Shown piece after piece: positions 23,553 through 32,521 of a DNA stretch of 64,000 nucleotides (position 1 is its first letter; each line of letters begins with the position of its first letter). The position numbers and the translations under genes are program-made. Source of the DNA: an uncultured Oscillospiraceae bacterium (lineage in GTDB: Bacteria; Bacillota; Clostridia; Oscillospirales; Oscillospiraceae); the NCBI GenBank assembly GCA_947625045.1, contig CANQMW010000013.1:1-64000 (forward strand). The letters are read 5' to 3'. The notes beneath the pieces were generated by a model that did not search any database, was not told where the DNA came from, and saw only the letters and a list, made by a program, of their open reading frames with translations.

Positions 23553-24578
23553 TCACCGCCTGAACTCGGGGACGTATCGCAAAAATGTCGGCAGCATGCC
23601 GATGCCGTCGGGGGTCTGGGGCACGTGCTGGTAAAAGAGGTAGTCGGTGAAGTCGTTGCCCTCCACGATGGCGGGGCCGTCAGGCGTCAGCCCCACGTCC
23701 CAGCCCACGTACCGCAGCTGGGGCGTCACCATGGCCGCGTCCAGGCACATCCGGCAGGCCTCCTTGAAAAAAGGCACCTGATAGCCCAAAAGCGGCAGGC
23801 CGGAGCGGGGATGATGGGTGTACGTCTGGCGCATATATCCCTCCCCCAGCACCCCGGGCCAGAGGACCGTGCCTGTGTCCAGGTCCACCCGGCAGCCGAT
23901 GCCCCCAGGGCCGTAGTTGTCCACGCACACGTCCTCCACGCCGAACTTCTGCACGGCGTAAATGACGTGGGGGTCCCCGCCGGAGTCGATGAGGGTCACG
24001 ATGCGCACGCAGTTGAGGCTGGCGGGGTTGTAGGCCGCCACGTCCGGGTGCTGGGGCAGCACCTCCTCCCACACGCAGGGGCCCTTGTCCGCGAGGGTAG
24101 CCTTCACCGCCGCAGGCGCCGCATCCGGGGCCGCTTCGTGGATGAAGCATCCGTGGCCGCAGGAGCCGGTCCGGGGCTTCACGAAAAAGCGCGGGTGCTT
24201 CTGCAAAAAGGCGGCCAGATCCTCTTCTGTCGCCTCCGCCGGGTCCAGCACATCCCGCTTCACATAAGGGGCGTAGAGCCGGGCGAACAGGGCCTTGTCG
24301 TCGATGCGGGGCGCGTAGGCTTCGTCGTTGAGGCAGTCCATGAGTTTGCGGCTGACGAGCCGGGTGACCATGGTGGCCTTCTGCGCCTCGGTGAGGTCGT
24401 ACATGCCGAACTGGATATAGTCGTGGTAGCCCGCGCCGTAGCGGAGGGCGCAGCGGACCATGTCGGCGGCGAGCCACGCCCGGCTCCGGCCGCTCAGGTC
24501 ATGGGCCCGGTCCAGGATGGGCCGGAACCGGCTCCATCGCATGCCGCCCAGGACGCGGAGATAGTAGGAGAGTTTCAT
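23553..24578 (-). CDS. ATP-grasp protein (sugar-transfer-associated type)
   Basis: 341 residues resembling the ATP-grasp enzymes found with surface-polysaccharide genes. The nucleotide-binding FVKPRTGSCGHGCF loop, CVWEEVLPQHPDVAAYNPASLNCVRIVTL, the metal-site GIGCRVDLDTG and EGNDFTDYLFYQHV segments are visible. Such enzymes ligate a carboxylate to an amine, but the substrates are not known. The ATG at 24578 gives the family N terminus (MKLSYYLRVLGGMRW) and has AAAGGA upstream. No glycosyltransferases are adjacent. Confidence 0.75.
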   Translation of the reverse strand: MKLSYYLRVLGGMRWSRFRPILDRAHDLSGRSRAWLAADMVRCALRYGAGYHDYIQFGMYDLTEAQKATMVTRLVSRKLMDCLNDEAYAPRIDDKALFARLYAPYVKRDVLDPAEATEEDLAAFLQKHPRFFVKPRTGSCGHGCFIHEAAPDAAPAAVKATLADKGPCVWEEVLPQHPDVAAYNPASLNCVRIVTLIDSGGDPHVIYAVQKFGVEDVCVDNYGPGGIGCRVDLDTGTVLWPGVLGEGYMRQTYTHHPRSGLPLLGYQVPFFKEACRMCLDAAMVTPQLRYVGWDVGLTPDGPAIVEGNDFTDYLFYQHVPQTPDGIGMLPTFLRYVPEFRR

Positions 24579-24771
24579 TTTATGGGTTCCTTTCCCCGGG
24601 GCGCGGACCCCGGCAGGAAACAGGATAGGGGCCCGATGCGTCGGACTTGCATCATAGCTGCATCGAAACGGCATCGGCCTTTTTAAGAGTTCATTAAATG
24701 GCCCAAACCGCCTTGACATGGGCGTTTGGGAGGGTTACCTTCGAGCCAGTTCTTGAAAGGAGGACCCTTCC

Positions 24772-26127
24772 ATGTGGGAAAAGATTTATGACTTTTTCGA
24801 TACCCTCTGGGGATACCCCATGCTTGTTTTGCTGGTGGGCGGTGGGATATATTACGGCGTGCGCACCAGGTTTTATCAGATACGGTGTCTGCCCCTCATC
24901 TTCCGAAAGACCTTCGGGGAGATGTTCAAAAAAGACGGCGGCGGGGAGGGGAGCCTGACGCCCCTGGAGACGCTGTCCACGGTCCTCGCGGGGACGGTGG
25001 GCTCCGGCAACATCGCCGGCGTGGCCAGCGCCATCGCCGTGGGCGGGCCGGGGGCCCTCTTTTGGATGTGGGTCACGGCCCTGTTTGGCATGATGACGAA
25101 GCTGGCCGAGGTGGCCCTCACCATCCGCTACCGGAAAAAGGGGGAGGACGGGGAGTGGTACGGCGGGCCCATGCACTACATGCGCGGCGGCCTGGGGCAC
25201 AAATGGCGGTGGCTGGCGGGGATGAACGCCGTGGCGCTTCTCTGCCTCGTGCTCACGGACGCGGCCTTCGTGCAGGTCAACACCGCCGCCACGGCCCTGG
25301 ACGACGCCTTTCATGTGCCATTGCCCCTCACCGGCGCCGCCATCGCGGGGGTGAGTCTGCTGGTGGTCCTGGGCGGGACGAAGGGGATAGGCAGGTTCTG
25401 CGCCCGGCTGGTGCCGCCCATGTGCTTTCTCTACATCGTGGGGTGCCTCGCGGTCATCGGGACGCATTTGGAGAACCTGGGCCCGGCGCTGGGGATGGTG
25501 TTCAAGTACGCCTTCACCCCTATGGGGGCCGTGGGCGGGTTCGTGGGCTCCACGGTGCTCAACACCATGACCAAGGGCGGCTTCCGGGGCATATTCTCCA
25601 ACGAGGCCGGGGAAGGCACCGCCGCCACCGTCCACGCCAACGCGAAGACCGACCACCCCATCCACCAGGGCTTTTACGGCGTAGTGGAGGTCTTTATAGA
25701 CACCATCGTCATCTGCACCCTCACGGGCCTCGCCATCCTCTGCTGCGGGGACCTGTGGGCGGGGGGCCAGGAGGGGGTCTATCTCACTTTCGCCGCCTTT
25801 CGGGAGACCTTCGGCCCCGCCGGGGCGGCGGTGGCGGGGGTGTGCGTGTTCCTGTTCGCCTATTCGTCCTATCTGGGCTTTTTCGTGGAGTTCCGGACCA
25901 GTCTGGAATACCTCTTCCACGAAAGACTGACCCGCTATCTGAAGTGGCTGTTCTTCATCCCGCCCATCCTCTCCTGCACTATGCCCGTGAGCCAGGTGTG
26001 GGACCTGGCGGACATGGTGGTGGGGTTCATCTTCATCCCCAACATGATCGCCGTGCTGGCCCTGAGCCCCCAGGTGCTGGATATGCTGAAGGAATACACA
26101 GCCCTCTGCAAAGTGGAGAAGAGATGA
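24772..26127 (+). CDS. Alanine/glycine:cation symporter (AGCS family)
   Basis: 451 residues and about ten membrane helices. It imports alanine or glycine with Na+. The family signature appears as LAGTVGSGNIAGVASAIAVGGPGALFWMWVTALFGM, with later GGTKGIGRF and the conserved RGIFSNEAGEGTAATVHA motif. AAAGGAGG precedes the ATG. A TTGACA lies at 24713-24718, but the matching -10 (TACCTT) is weak. The 24579-24771 interval holds only this promoter region and a short direct-repeat motif. Confidence 0.94.
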   Translation: MWEKIYDFFDTLWGYPMLVLLVGGGIYYGVRTRFYQIRCLPLIFRKTFGEMFKKDGGGEGSLTPLETLSTVLAGTVGSGNIAGVASAIAVGGPGALFWMWVTALFGMMTKLAEVALTIRYRKKGEDGEWYGGPMHYMRGGLGHKWRWLAGMNAVALLCLVLTDAAFVQVNTAATALDDAFHVPLPLTGAAIAGVSLLVVLGGTKGIGRFCARLVPPMCFLYIVGCLAVIGTHLENLGPALGMVFKYAFTPMGAVGGFVGSTVLNTMTKGGFRGIFSNEAGEGTAATVHANAKTDHPIHQGFYGVVEVFIDTIVICTLTGLAILCCGDLWAGGQEGVYLTFAAFRETFGPAGAAVAGVCVFLFAYSSYLGFFVEFRTSLEYLFHERLTRYLKWLFFIPPILSCTMPVSQVWDLADMVVGFIFIPNMIAVLALSPQVLDMLKEYTALCKVEKR

Positions 26128-26129
26128 GA

Positions 26130-26165
26130 AAAGCGCCTGACCCATGGGAGGTCAGGCGCTTTTTC
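26130..26165. terminator. Bidirectional terminator
   Basis: A perfect 12-bp stem (26130-26141 with 26151-26162) is flanked by A and T runs. It serves the AGCS gene on the plus strand and the aminotransferase on the minus strand. Confidence 0.88.
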
Positions 26166-26177
26166 CAATAGAACGCT

Positions 26178-27461
26178 TTATGCCTTTTCCAGCAGGACCT
26201 CCAGGGCCGCGAGACGCGCCGCCACGCAGAAAAGCTGCACGGCCGCCGCCAGGGAGGGCAGGTCCGGGAAGGTGGGGGCGATACGGATGACGCTGTCGTG
26301 GGGGTCCTTCCCGTAGGGGAAGGGGGCGCCGGCGGGGGTCAGGACCAGGCCCGCCTCCTTGCACAGGGCTACGCACCGGGCGGCGGTGCCGTCCAGACCC
26401 TCATAGGCCACGAAGTAGCCGCCCTTGGGGCGGATCCAGCGGGCGATGCCCCGGGGGGCGATCTCCTTGTCCAGGGTGTGCAGCACGCAGTCAAATTTGG
26501 GCTTGACGATGGCGGCGTGCTTTTTCATGTGGGCGTAGATACCGTTCACGTCCCCGAAGAAGTGGACGTGCCGGAGCTGGTTTATCTTGTCGTAGCCGAT
26601 GGTCTGCACGCCCATCTGCTTCAGGATAAACTTCACGTTCCCCTCGCTGGCCGCCATGACGGCCAGGCCCGCCCCGGAGAAGGTGACCTTGCTGGTGGAG
26701 GCGAACTCGTAGACCATATCCTCGCTGCCCTGCTCTTTGCAGGCGTCGAAGATGTTGAGAAGCCGGTCGTCCTCCGCCTCGAACCCGTGGACGATGTAGG
26801 CGTTGTCCCAGAAGATGCGAAAATCGTCCGCCGCGGGCTTCAATGCCGCGAAGGCCCGGACCGTGTCGTCGGAATAGGTGACGCCGGAGGGGTTGGAGTA
26901 CTTGGGCACGCACCATATGCCCTTCACCGCCGGGTCGGACTCCACAAGCTCTTTCACCATGTCCATGTCCGGACCGGTGGGCAGCAGGGGGACGTTGATC
27001 ATCTCGATGCCGAAGGCCTCGCATATGGCGAAGTGGCGGTCATAGCCGGGCACCGGGCAGAGGAACTTCACCGTCCCCTGCTGGCCCCAGGGCTTGCTGC
27101 CCTTGTAGACGCCCAGCAGCAGGGCCTTCACCACCGCGTCGTACATCAGGTTCAGGCTGGACTGGCCGCCCATGATGATGTTCTTTTGCTCCAGACCCAA
27201 GAGGTCCGCGAAAAGCTGCTTGCACTCGTCCACGCCGGCCAATTCCCCGTAGTTGCGCACGTCCGTGCCCTTGCGGGTGACGATGAGGCCGGCCGGGTCC
27301 TGGCCCAAAAGGCCCATGGACAGGTCCAGCTGCACCGGGTTGGGCTTGCCCCGGGCCATGTTCAGGTCCCGGGGGATGGCCGCCAGCTCCTTGTATTCCT
27401 TCGCGACGAGCGCGTGCTCGGCCTGGAGTTCTTCCTTGGTCATATCAAGATAACTTTTCAT
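26178..27461 (-). CDS. Aspartate aminotransferase, subgroup Ic-like (Asp_aminotransf family)
   Basis: 427 residues of the divergent PLP aminotransferase family typified by actinobacterial AspT. The motifs MARGKPNPVQLDLSMGLL, GGQSSLNLMYDAVVKALL, FLCPVPGYDRHFAICE, PKYSNPSGVTYSDDTV, FWDNAYIVHGF, STSKVTFSGAGLAVMAAS (PLP lysine) and RWIRPKGGYFVAYE are present. It interconverts aspartate/2-oxoglutarate and oxaloacetate/glutamate. Two ATGs six bases apart (27467, 27461) are equally possible. A good promoter precedes it. Confidence 0.88.
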   Translation of the reverse strand: MKSYLDMTKEELQAEHALVAKEYKELAAIPRDLNMARGKPNPVQLDLSMGLLGQDPAGLIVTRKGTDVRNYGELAGVDECKQLFADLLGLEQKNIIMGGQSSLNLMYDAVVKALLLGVYKGSKPWGQQGTVKFLCPVPGYDRHFAICEAFGIEMINVPLLPTGPDMDMVKELVESDPAVKGIWCVPKYSNPSGVTYSDDTVRAFAALKPAADDFRIFWDNAYIVHGFEAEDDRLLNIFDACKEQGSEDMVYEFASTSKVTFSGAGLAVMAASEGNVKFILKQMGVQTIGYDKINQLRHVHFFGDVNGIYAHMKKHAAIVKPKFDCVLHTLDKEIAPRGIARWIRPKGGYFVAYEGLDGTAARCVALCKEAGLVLTPAGAPFPYGKDPHDSVIRIAPTFPDLPSLAAAVQLFCVAARLAALEVLLEKA

Positions 27462-27493
27462 TATCATAACCGTTCCTTATTTTATTCCCATAC

Positions 27494-27522
27494 AGTATAA
27501 TAGATACAGTCTGGATTTGCAA
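27494..27522 (-). promoter_or_regulatory. Promoter of the aspartate aminotransferase gene
   Basis: On the minus strand TTGCAA (27522-27517) and TATACT (27499-27494) are spaced by 17 bases. Confidence 0.75.
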
Positions 27523-27554
27523 TCCTTTTTATGCTGTTATCCCGCTTTTTGGGA

Positions 27555-27590
27555 AAATAGACAAGTCCCCGGCCAAATGAGGCCGGGGAC
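27555..27590 (-). terminator. Terminator of the BCCT gene / lic-type operon
   Basis: A 10-bp stem (27565-27574 with 27581-27590) is followed on the minus strand by a T-rich tract. Confidence 0.8.
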
Positions 27591-27609
27591 TGGCAGTTAT
27601 GATGATGGG

Positions 27610-29139
27610 TCAGCTGCCCAGCTCCTTCAAATAGGCCTTGGCGTCCTTGATGAAGCTGGCGATGATGAGCACGATGACCATGGCGATGGGGAAGGCCGCG
27701 ATGATGGACACGGTCTGCAGGTTGTTCATGGACCCCTCGGAGAAGATGAGGGCGATGGGCAGGAGGATAAGGAGAATGGCCCAAAAGAGCTTCATCCCCC
27801 GGCCGGCTTCTTCCTCCCCGGTGAGCTCCCGATAGCTGTACTGGCTGGCAACCAGGGTGATGGAGTCGAAGCTGGTGGCGTAAAAGGCGATCATGGAAAG
27901 GGCCAGCAGACCCAGCACGATCTGGTGGCAGGGCAGGGTGCCCAAGATAGCGATAACGGTCTCGTAGAGGTCCCCGCAGGCGCCGTAAAAGCCCAGCACG
28001 TCCATCTTTCCCATCATCTGAAGCCCTAAGCCGTAGTTGCCCAGGACGATGAAGGACACCAGCGTGCTGCTCACGCCGAAGATGTAGGTGCCCAATATGA
28101 CCTGCTTTACCGTGCGGCCCCGGCTGATAGAGCCCATGAAGAAGGGGGAGGCCACCGCCCACACCATCCAGTAGGCCCAGTAGAAGATGGTCCAGTTCTG
28201 GGGGAAGGAGGAGGTGCGAAGAGCGTCCGTCCAGGTGCTGAGGCCGATGTAATTTTGGAACATGTTCCCCAGGGCCGTGAAACCCGTCTCGATGATGTAC
28301 CGGGCCTGGCCGCCGAAGAGGAGGACGTAGAGAAGCAGCGTGCCGAAGAGGTACATGCAGGCGTTTGCCAGCCACGATACCCCCCTGATGCCCTTCAATA
28401 CCGCCCCGGTGTACACAAGGCAGGTGATGACCAGGATGGCAATGGTCAGGTACTTGGAGCTGGGTACCCCCACCAGGGAGGTGAGAGCCGCCGATAGGAG
28501 CGGCGTGGCCACGGAGAAGGTTGTGGCGGTGCCCGCGATGAGGGCGATGACCGCCAGCACATCGATGAACCGGCCCGCCGCCTTATCGGTATGGGGGCCC
28601 AGGATGGCCCGGCAGGCCTCGGAGTATTTCTGCTTCTTCACCCCCCGCACGTGGAGCATGAACCCGAAGCAGGCGGCAAGGGTGGCGTAAAAGCTCCACA
28701 CCGTGGGGCCCCAGTGGAACAGGGGGTAGGTGGAGGCCCAGTCCTGGATGGAGCCCATCTCCGCCACATGGGGCTCCTGGGCGTAGTATATCCACTCGCA
28801 CAGGGAGTAGAAGAGGATGTCAGCGGCGAGACCGCAGGTGAACACCATGGCCCCCCAGGTCCAAAAGCCGTACTTGGGCTTCTCCCCGGGCTTGCCAAGG
28901 GTGATCTTCCCGATGGGGGAGAAGGATATCCAGAGGGACACGATGAGCACGCCGAGGCCTATGATCAGGTAATACACGCCGAAGCTGTCGCCGAGAAAGC
29001 CCCGGATGGCGGCCAGGGCCCCGGTGGAGCGCTCCGGCGAGAGAATGAACACCACGCACAGCGCCAATATCGCCCCGAAGGGCACCACGGTGGTAAAGGG
29101 GTCCAGACGCCGCCTGGGGGCGGCAGTTTTCTTCTCCAT
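27610..29139 (-). CDS. BCCT family choline/betaine-type transporter
   Basis: 509 residues and twelve predicted membrane helices. The BCCT signature in TM8 and the following loop (NWTIFYWAYWMVWAVASPFF, then GSISRGRTVKQVI) is clear, with aromatic residues that box quaternary amines. It is the last gene of a three-gene operon with a choline kinase and nucleotidyltransferases, so choline is the likely substrate. It stands where other lic loci carry the LicB permease. The ATG at 29139 is preferred over 29145 because AGGAGG is 7 bases from it. It starts two bases after its neighbour. Confidence 0.92.
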   Translation of the reverse strand: MEKKTAAPRRRLDPFTTVVPFGAILALCVVFILSPERSTGALAAIRGFLGDSFGVYYLIIGLGVLIVSLWISFSPIGKITLGKPGEKPKYGFWTWGAMVFTCGLAADILFYSLCEWIYYAQEPHVAEMGSIQDWASTYPLFHWGPTVWSFYATLAACFGFMLHVRGVKKQKYSEACRAILGPHTDKAAGRFIDVLAVIALIAGTATTFSVATPLLSAALTSLVGVPSSKYLTIAILVITCLVYTGAVLKGIRGVSWLANACMYLFGTLLLYVLLFGGQARYIIETGFTALGNMFQNYIGLSTWTDALRTSSFPQNWTIFYWAYWMVWAVASPFFMGSISRGRTVKQVILGTYIFGVSSTLVSFIVLGNYGLGLQMMGKMDVLGFYGACGDLYETVIAILGTLPCHQIVLGLLALSMIAFYATSFDSITLVASQYSYRELTGEEEAGRGMKLFWAILLILLPIALIFSEGSMNNLQTVSIIAAFPIAMVIVLIIASFIKDAKAYLKELGS

Positions 29140-29141
29140 GT

Positions 29142-29867
29142 TCATCCCTCCTTGATGAGATGCCGGTAGCCTGGGTCCGCGGCGGCCAGGTCCGCGAGGC
29201 TGTCTATCTCCATTACGTCCCCGGCCTTCATGGGCCGCACGCCCAATCGATAGTCCCCGGGGTGGCAGAACAGGGCCACATCGTCCCAATATATCTGCCG
29301 GTTCCGCTTTCCCTCGAATTCCAGCTCCAAATGCCTTCTGAGCTTTCGCCCGTCCTCCGCTGTCCAGCGGGAGACGCTGTAGAGCTGCCAGCCGTGGCTG
29401 CCCCCGGTGCGGCTGCAATGGGTGACCACGCCGTCTTCCACGGTCAGCAGCCACTCGTCGGTGGGCTCGTCGGTCCACACGCAGTTGTAGCCGGAGCGGT
29501 CGAAGTCTGGCGCCAGGGCGGCGGCGTCCTTTATGAGCTGGTCCCCGTCCAGGATGAGGGCGTCTTCGATGTGTTCCCGGGCGGCGTACAGGGAGGAGAT
29601 GTTGTTGCAGGTATCGTACCATGGGTTTTCGATGAGCGTAAGGCCCGGATACTTGGCGGACAGGTACGCGAATTGCTCCTTTTTATAGCCCACCACCACG
29701 TATATCTCCCGGACGCCATTCTCATGCAGGGAGGCGATGCAGGATTCGATCATGGGCACGCCGTTCACGGGGATGAGGGGCTTGGGGGTGGCGAATGTCA
29801 GGGGCCGGAGCCGGGTGCCCTCCCCGGCGGCCATGATGACGGCCCTTTTCACGGTGTGCGCGCTCAT
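29142..29867 (-). CDS. LicC-like nucleotidyltransferase (probable CTP:phosphocholine cytidylyltransferase)
   Basis: 241 residues of the sugar-nucleotidyltransferase fold: AVIMAAGEGTRLRPLTFATPKPLIPVNG, NPWYDTCNNISSLY, ILDGDQ metal site and WDDVALF. The NNISSLYAA stretch is typical of LicC-type enzymes that make CDP-choline. Its ATG overlaps the fusion gene's stop by four bases. The operon thus has two nucleotidyltransferase domains; which one acts on phosphocholine, and what the other does, is open. Confidence 0.85.
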   Translation of the reverse strand: MSAHTVKRAVIMAAGEGTRLRPLTFATPKPLIPVNGVPMIESCIASLHENGVREIYVVVGYKKEQFAYLSAKYPGLTLIENPWYDTCNNISSLYAAREHIEDALILDGDQLIKDAAALAPDFDRSGYNCVWTDEPTDEWLLTVEDGVVTHCSRTGGSHGWQLYSVSRWTAEDGRKLRRHLELEFEGKRNRQIYWDDVALFCHPGDYRLGVRPMKAGDVMEIDSLADLAAADPGYRHLIKEG

Positions 29868-31597
29868 GCTCCCAGCTCCTTTGCCAGACGATAAAAGTCC
29901 TTGGCGTAGCGGTACTGCCGCAGGGAATACTCCCCGAACTCCACGCCCAGGTTCCGCTTATACTCGCACCAGTTGCTCCACAGTAGCCCCCCGGCGGCCA
30001 TATAGCAGTATATCTTGAGCCGGGTCTCCGCCAGGCAGCCCTCGGGGAAGTAGGCGTCGATAAGCCTGTCGGCCCGGGCCCGGTCGTAGAGGGCGTAGAT
30101 GGCGAACATGGCGATGTCCACATGGGGGTCCTGCATCCCGGCGTACTCCCAGTCGATGAGCTGGATGTCCCCGCCGTCCCGGCCGGTGAAGAGAAAGTTG
30201 TCCGGCACCGCGTCCATGTGGGTGAGGCATTTCTCCCCGGCGTGGGCCTCGATGAAGGGCCGCAGGGACAGGACATTGGCCTTCGTTTGGGCGTAGTCCC
30301 GGTAGATGGAGGAGGCCCCGTCCCAGAGGGACTCGTAGTAGTCGATGGTGGCGAAGATGTCGAATTCGTGGGGCACCGTGAGACGCATCTCATGGAAGGC
30401 CCTCAGCCGGGCCATGCACCGGCGCACGTCGTTTATATTGCCGGGGTCGCACACCCGCACCCGGTCCAAAAACCGGGTCAGCTTGTAGCCCGTGTCCGGG
30501 TCTAAAAGCACCGGGTCGTCGCAGAGGCCCTTTCCCCGGATGGCGGCGTAGGCCGCTGCCTCCTGATGGCGGTCAATGAGCTTATCCGTGCCCTCCCCGG
30601 GCACCCGCATGACGTACCGCTCGCCCCGGCAGGTAAAGAGGAAGGAGCGGTTGGTGATGCCCTTTTTCAGCACCTCCACGTCCAGGACGTCGGAAGGGTC
30701 CGCGTCCAGCGCCGCCGCCGCGGCGGATATGGCCCGGGAGCGGAGATGGGCCGAGCCGCTGTCCAGCTCCCGCAGGCCGTCATAGGTGTTGATCTCCACC
30801 GCCTTTCGGTTGGGCCAGACACGGGCGTACACCGTCCCGCCGCAGGTGAAGAGGGCGTCCTCCCACCAGGCGTCGTGACAGCGGCTGTCGGCGTCCATTT
30901 CAAGGATGCGGGCGCGCAGCGGCCCCGCCAGGGCACGGGGGATGTAGGATACTCCCACCATGGCGCTGCCGCCCTGGGCGGGGATGAGCTCCATGCGCCG
31001 GTTGGGCCGGACGGTGGAGGCGGGGGAGGGCTCGTCGGTGACCATGTACCAGCCGTACAGCTCCCGGGAGGAGAAGGGGTCATCGGCGCACCACACGTCG
31101 CAGGGCAGAATATAGGCGTTTTCCAGCCGGTCCGCCGCGAGGGCCAGGGAGTGGAGGTTGTTGCGCCCGGCATAGTCCCGGTTCACGATGAGCTTCACGC
31201 CGTACTGGTCGATCAAAAACTCATAGGCCTCCTTCATGAAGCCTACCACCACGGCGATGTCGGTGACGCCCGCGGCATGGAGCTGGCGGATGAGCCGCTC
31301 GATGAGGCTCTCCCCATGGACCTCCAAAAGCCCCTTGGGCGTCTCGGTGTTGATGGGCGCCATGCGCATGCCCGCCCCGGCGGCCAATATCACCGCCTGC
31401 CGGGGGCGGTTTTCCTCCAGCAGGGCCCGGGCCTTCTCCGTGGGGGCCATGCCGGCGAGATACCCCTGCTCCGTCAATGACCGGAGGCAGCGGTTCACCG
31501 CTCCCAGGCTGTGGCCGCTTCGCTCCGCCAAAGGCCGCTGGCCGGCATAGGGCGCGCCGCCCAAAATGTTCAGGATATCCATTTCCTGAATGTTCAT
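29864..31597 (-). CDS. Winged-helix/nucleotidyltransferase/choline kinase three-domain protein (LicC-LicA type)
   Basis: 577 residues. Residues 1-60 form a winged helix (LAERSGHSLGAVNRCLRSLTEQGYL). About 66-300 is a nucleotidyltransferase (AVILAAGAGMRMAPINTETPKGLLEVHG, NNLHSL). About 310-577 is a LicA/choline-kinase fold with a KKGITNRSFLF phosphate loop, the catalytic THMDAVPDNF (Brenner motif, HxDxxxxN) and LIDWEYAG. It would phosphorylate imported choline, activate it to CDP-choline and perhaps sense its own DNA. The ATG at 31597 is used; the first in-frame codon is a TTG. TGTTCA/TGAACA arms (31591-31596, 31621-31626) frame the start and could be an operator. Confidence 0.87.
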   Translation of the reverse strand: MNIQEMDILNILGGAPYAGQRPLAERSGHSLGAVNRCLRSLTEQGYLAGMAPTEKARALLEENRPRQAVILAAGAGMRMAPINTETPKGLLEVHGESLIERLIRQLHAAGVTDIAVVVGFMKEAYEFLIDQYGVKLIVNRDYAGRNNLHSLALAADRLENAYILPCDVWCADDPFSSRELYGWYMVTDEPSPASTVRPNRRMELIPAQGGSAMVGVSYIPRALAGPLRARILEMDADSRCHDAWWEDALFTCGGTVYARVWPNRKAVEINTYDGLRELDSGSAHLRSRAISAAAAALDADPSDVLDVEVLKKGITNRSFLFTCRGERYVMRVPGEGTDKLIDRHQEAAAYAAIRGKGLCDDPVLLDPDTGYKLTRFLDRVRVCDPGNINDVRRCMARLRAFHEMRLTVPHEFDIFATIDYYESLWDGASSIYRDYAQTKANVLSLRPFIEAHAGEKCLTHMDAVPDNFLFTGRDGGDIQLIDWEYAGMQDPHVDIAMFAIYALYDRARADRLIDAYFPEGCLAETRLKIYCYMAAGGLLWSNWCEYKRNLGVEFGEYSLRQYRYAKDFYRLAKELGA

Positions 31598-31633
31598 AAA
31601 CAAAATAAAACCTCATTTCGTGAACATAGGGCC

Positions 31634-31662
31634 ATTATAATACGGCCGGGCGGGGATGTCAA
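31634..31662 (-). promoter_or_regulatory. Consensus promoter of the lic-type choline operon
   Basis: On the minus strand TTGACA (31662-31657) and TATAAT (31639-31634) are exactly 17 bases apart. Confidence 0.9.
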
Positions 31663-31666
31663 CCCC

Positions 31667-32128
31667 TTAAACCCGGCCCTCCTGAATGGCAGCCAGCAGG
31701 CCCCGGCAGCCCTCGTCCACGTCCCGCCAGGTGGCCTCGAAATCCCCGGTGTACCAGGGGTCCGCCACATCTCCGGGCCGGTCGGTGTATTCCAGCAGCA
31801 TGCGCAGCTTGTCCTCGCCGCCGCTGCCGCATATGCGCCGCATATTGCGGAGATTGGCCCCGTCCATGCCCACCAGAAGGTCGTATTTTTTGTAGTCCTC
31901 CCGGGTCATCTGCCGGGCCACCTTCCCGGCGCAGTCGATGCCGTGCTTGGCCAGCATCCGCCGGGCGGGGGGATAGACGGGATTTCCGATCTCCTCCGTG
32001 CTGGTGGCGGCGGAGGCGATGGTGAATTCCGCCGCGAGGTCCGCTTTTTTCACGATGTCCTTCATCACGAACTCGGCCATGGGACTGCGGCAGATGTTCC
32101 CGTGGCAGACGAAAAGTATCCTATACAT
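31667..32128 (-). CDS. Low-molecular-weight protein tyrosine phosphatase
   Basis: 153 residues, the normal length. The N-terminal P-loop CHGNICRS (C8-R14-S15) holds the catalytic cysteine and arginine, and the general-acid aspartate is in the DPWY motif near residue 121. In Gram-positive bacteria such enzymes act on tyrosine kinases of polysaccharide synthesis or on arginine phosphate. It is a single gene upstream of, and not overlapping, the lic-type operon. Confidence 0.93.
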   Translation of the reverse strand: MYRILFVCHGNICRSPMAEFVMKDIVKKADLAAEFTIASAATSTEEIGNPVYPPARRMLAKHGIDCAGKVARQMTREDYKKYDLLVGMDGANLRNMRRICGSGGEDKLRMLLEYTDRPGDVADPWYTGDFEATWRDVDEGCRGLLAAIQEGRV

Positions 32129-32521
32129 GTTTTATCCTGCTCCCGGCGTTATCATGTCTCTTTTCCGCCTCAGCATACCACAGTTTTTGGCCCGTGAAAA
32201 CCCCAAAAGCGCCTATTTCGCAAAAATCGGCTTTGACTGCGAAAACGTCAGGACCGTTGCATTGAACAGTTTGGTCCATAATGCTAAATTTATAAGTAGA
32301 GATACCATATCCGGGGCAGGCGAGCGCGAAATGGCCGAATACGGCCCTGAATTGTTCGTGCCAATCCGGAAAATTAATGGTATAATAGCGCTGATACCGC
32401 TATTATACCTCAGGATACCGGTCGCGCTCCCGGCAAATGCCGGAACCGCGCGACATGGTATAATAATATGCTAAGGAAAGAAGACGACTGGAAAGGTGCC
32501 ACACTACGGGAGGAATGGCAT
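32129..32521 (+). promoter_or_regulatory. Upstream control region of the Sel1/peptide locus
   Basis: 393 bases without a gene between the phosphatase and the LytTR regulator. It is AT-richer than the surroundings. ATGGTATAATA occurs twice (32377-32387 and 32455-32465), each with a perfect -10 but no recognisable -35. The first starts a perfect 12-bp inverted repeat (32379-32390 with 32398-32409) that puts TATAAT on both strands. The second follows a long GTCGCGC...GCGCGAC hairpin (32421-32453). ACCGTTGCA (32253-32261) and ACAGTTTGG (32266-32274) resemble LytTR half sites. Activator-dependent transcription is inferred. Confidence 0.55.

Noticed and set aside
23553-24719. An upstream start for the ATP-grasp gene giving 47 extra residues
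   Set aside because: The added residues have no family match; the ATG at 24578 gives the expected N terminus and a ribosome site.
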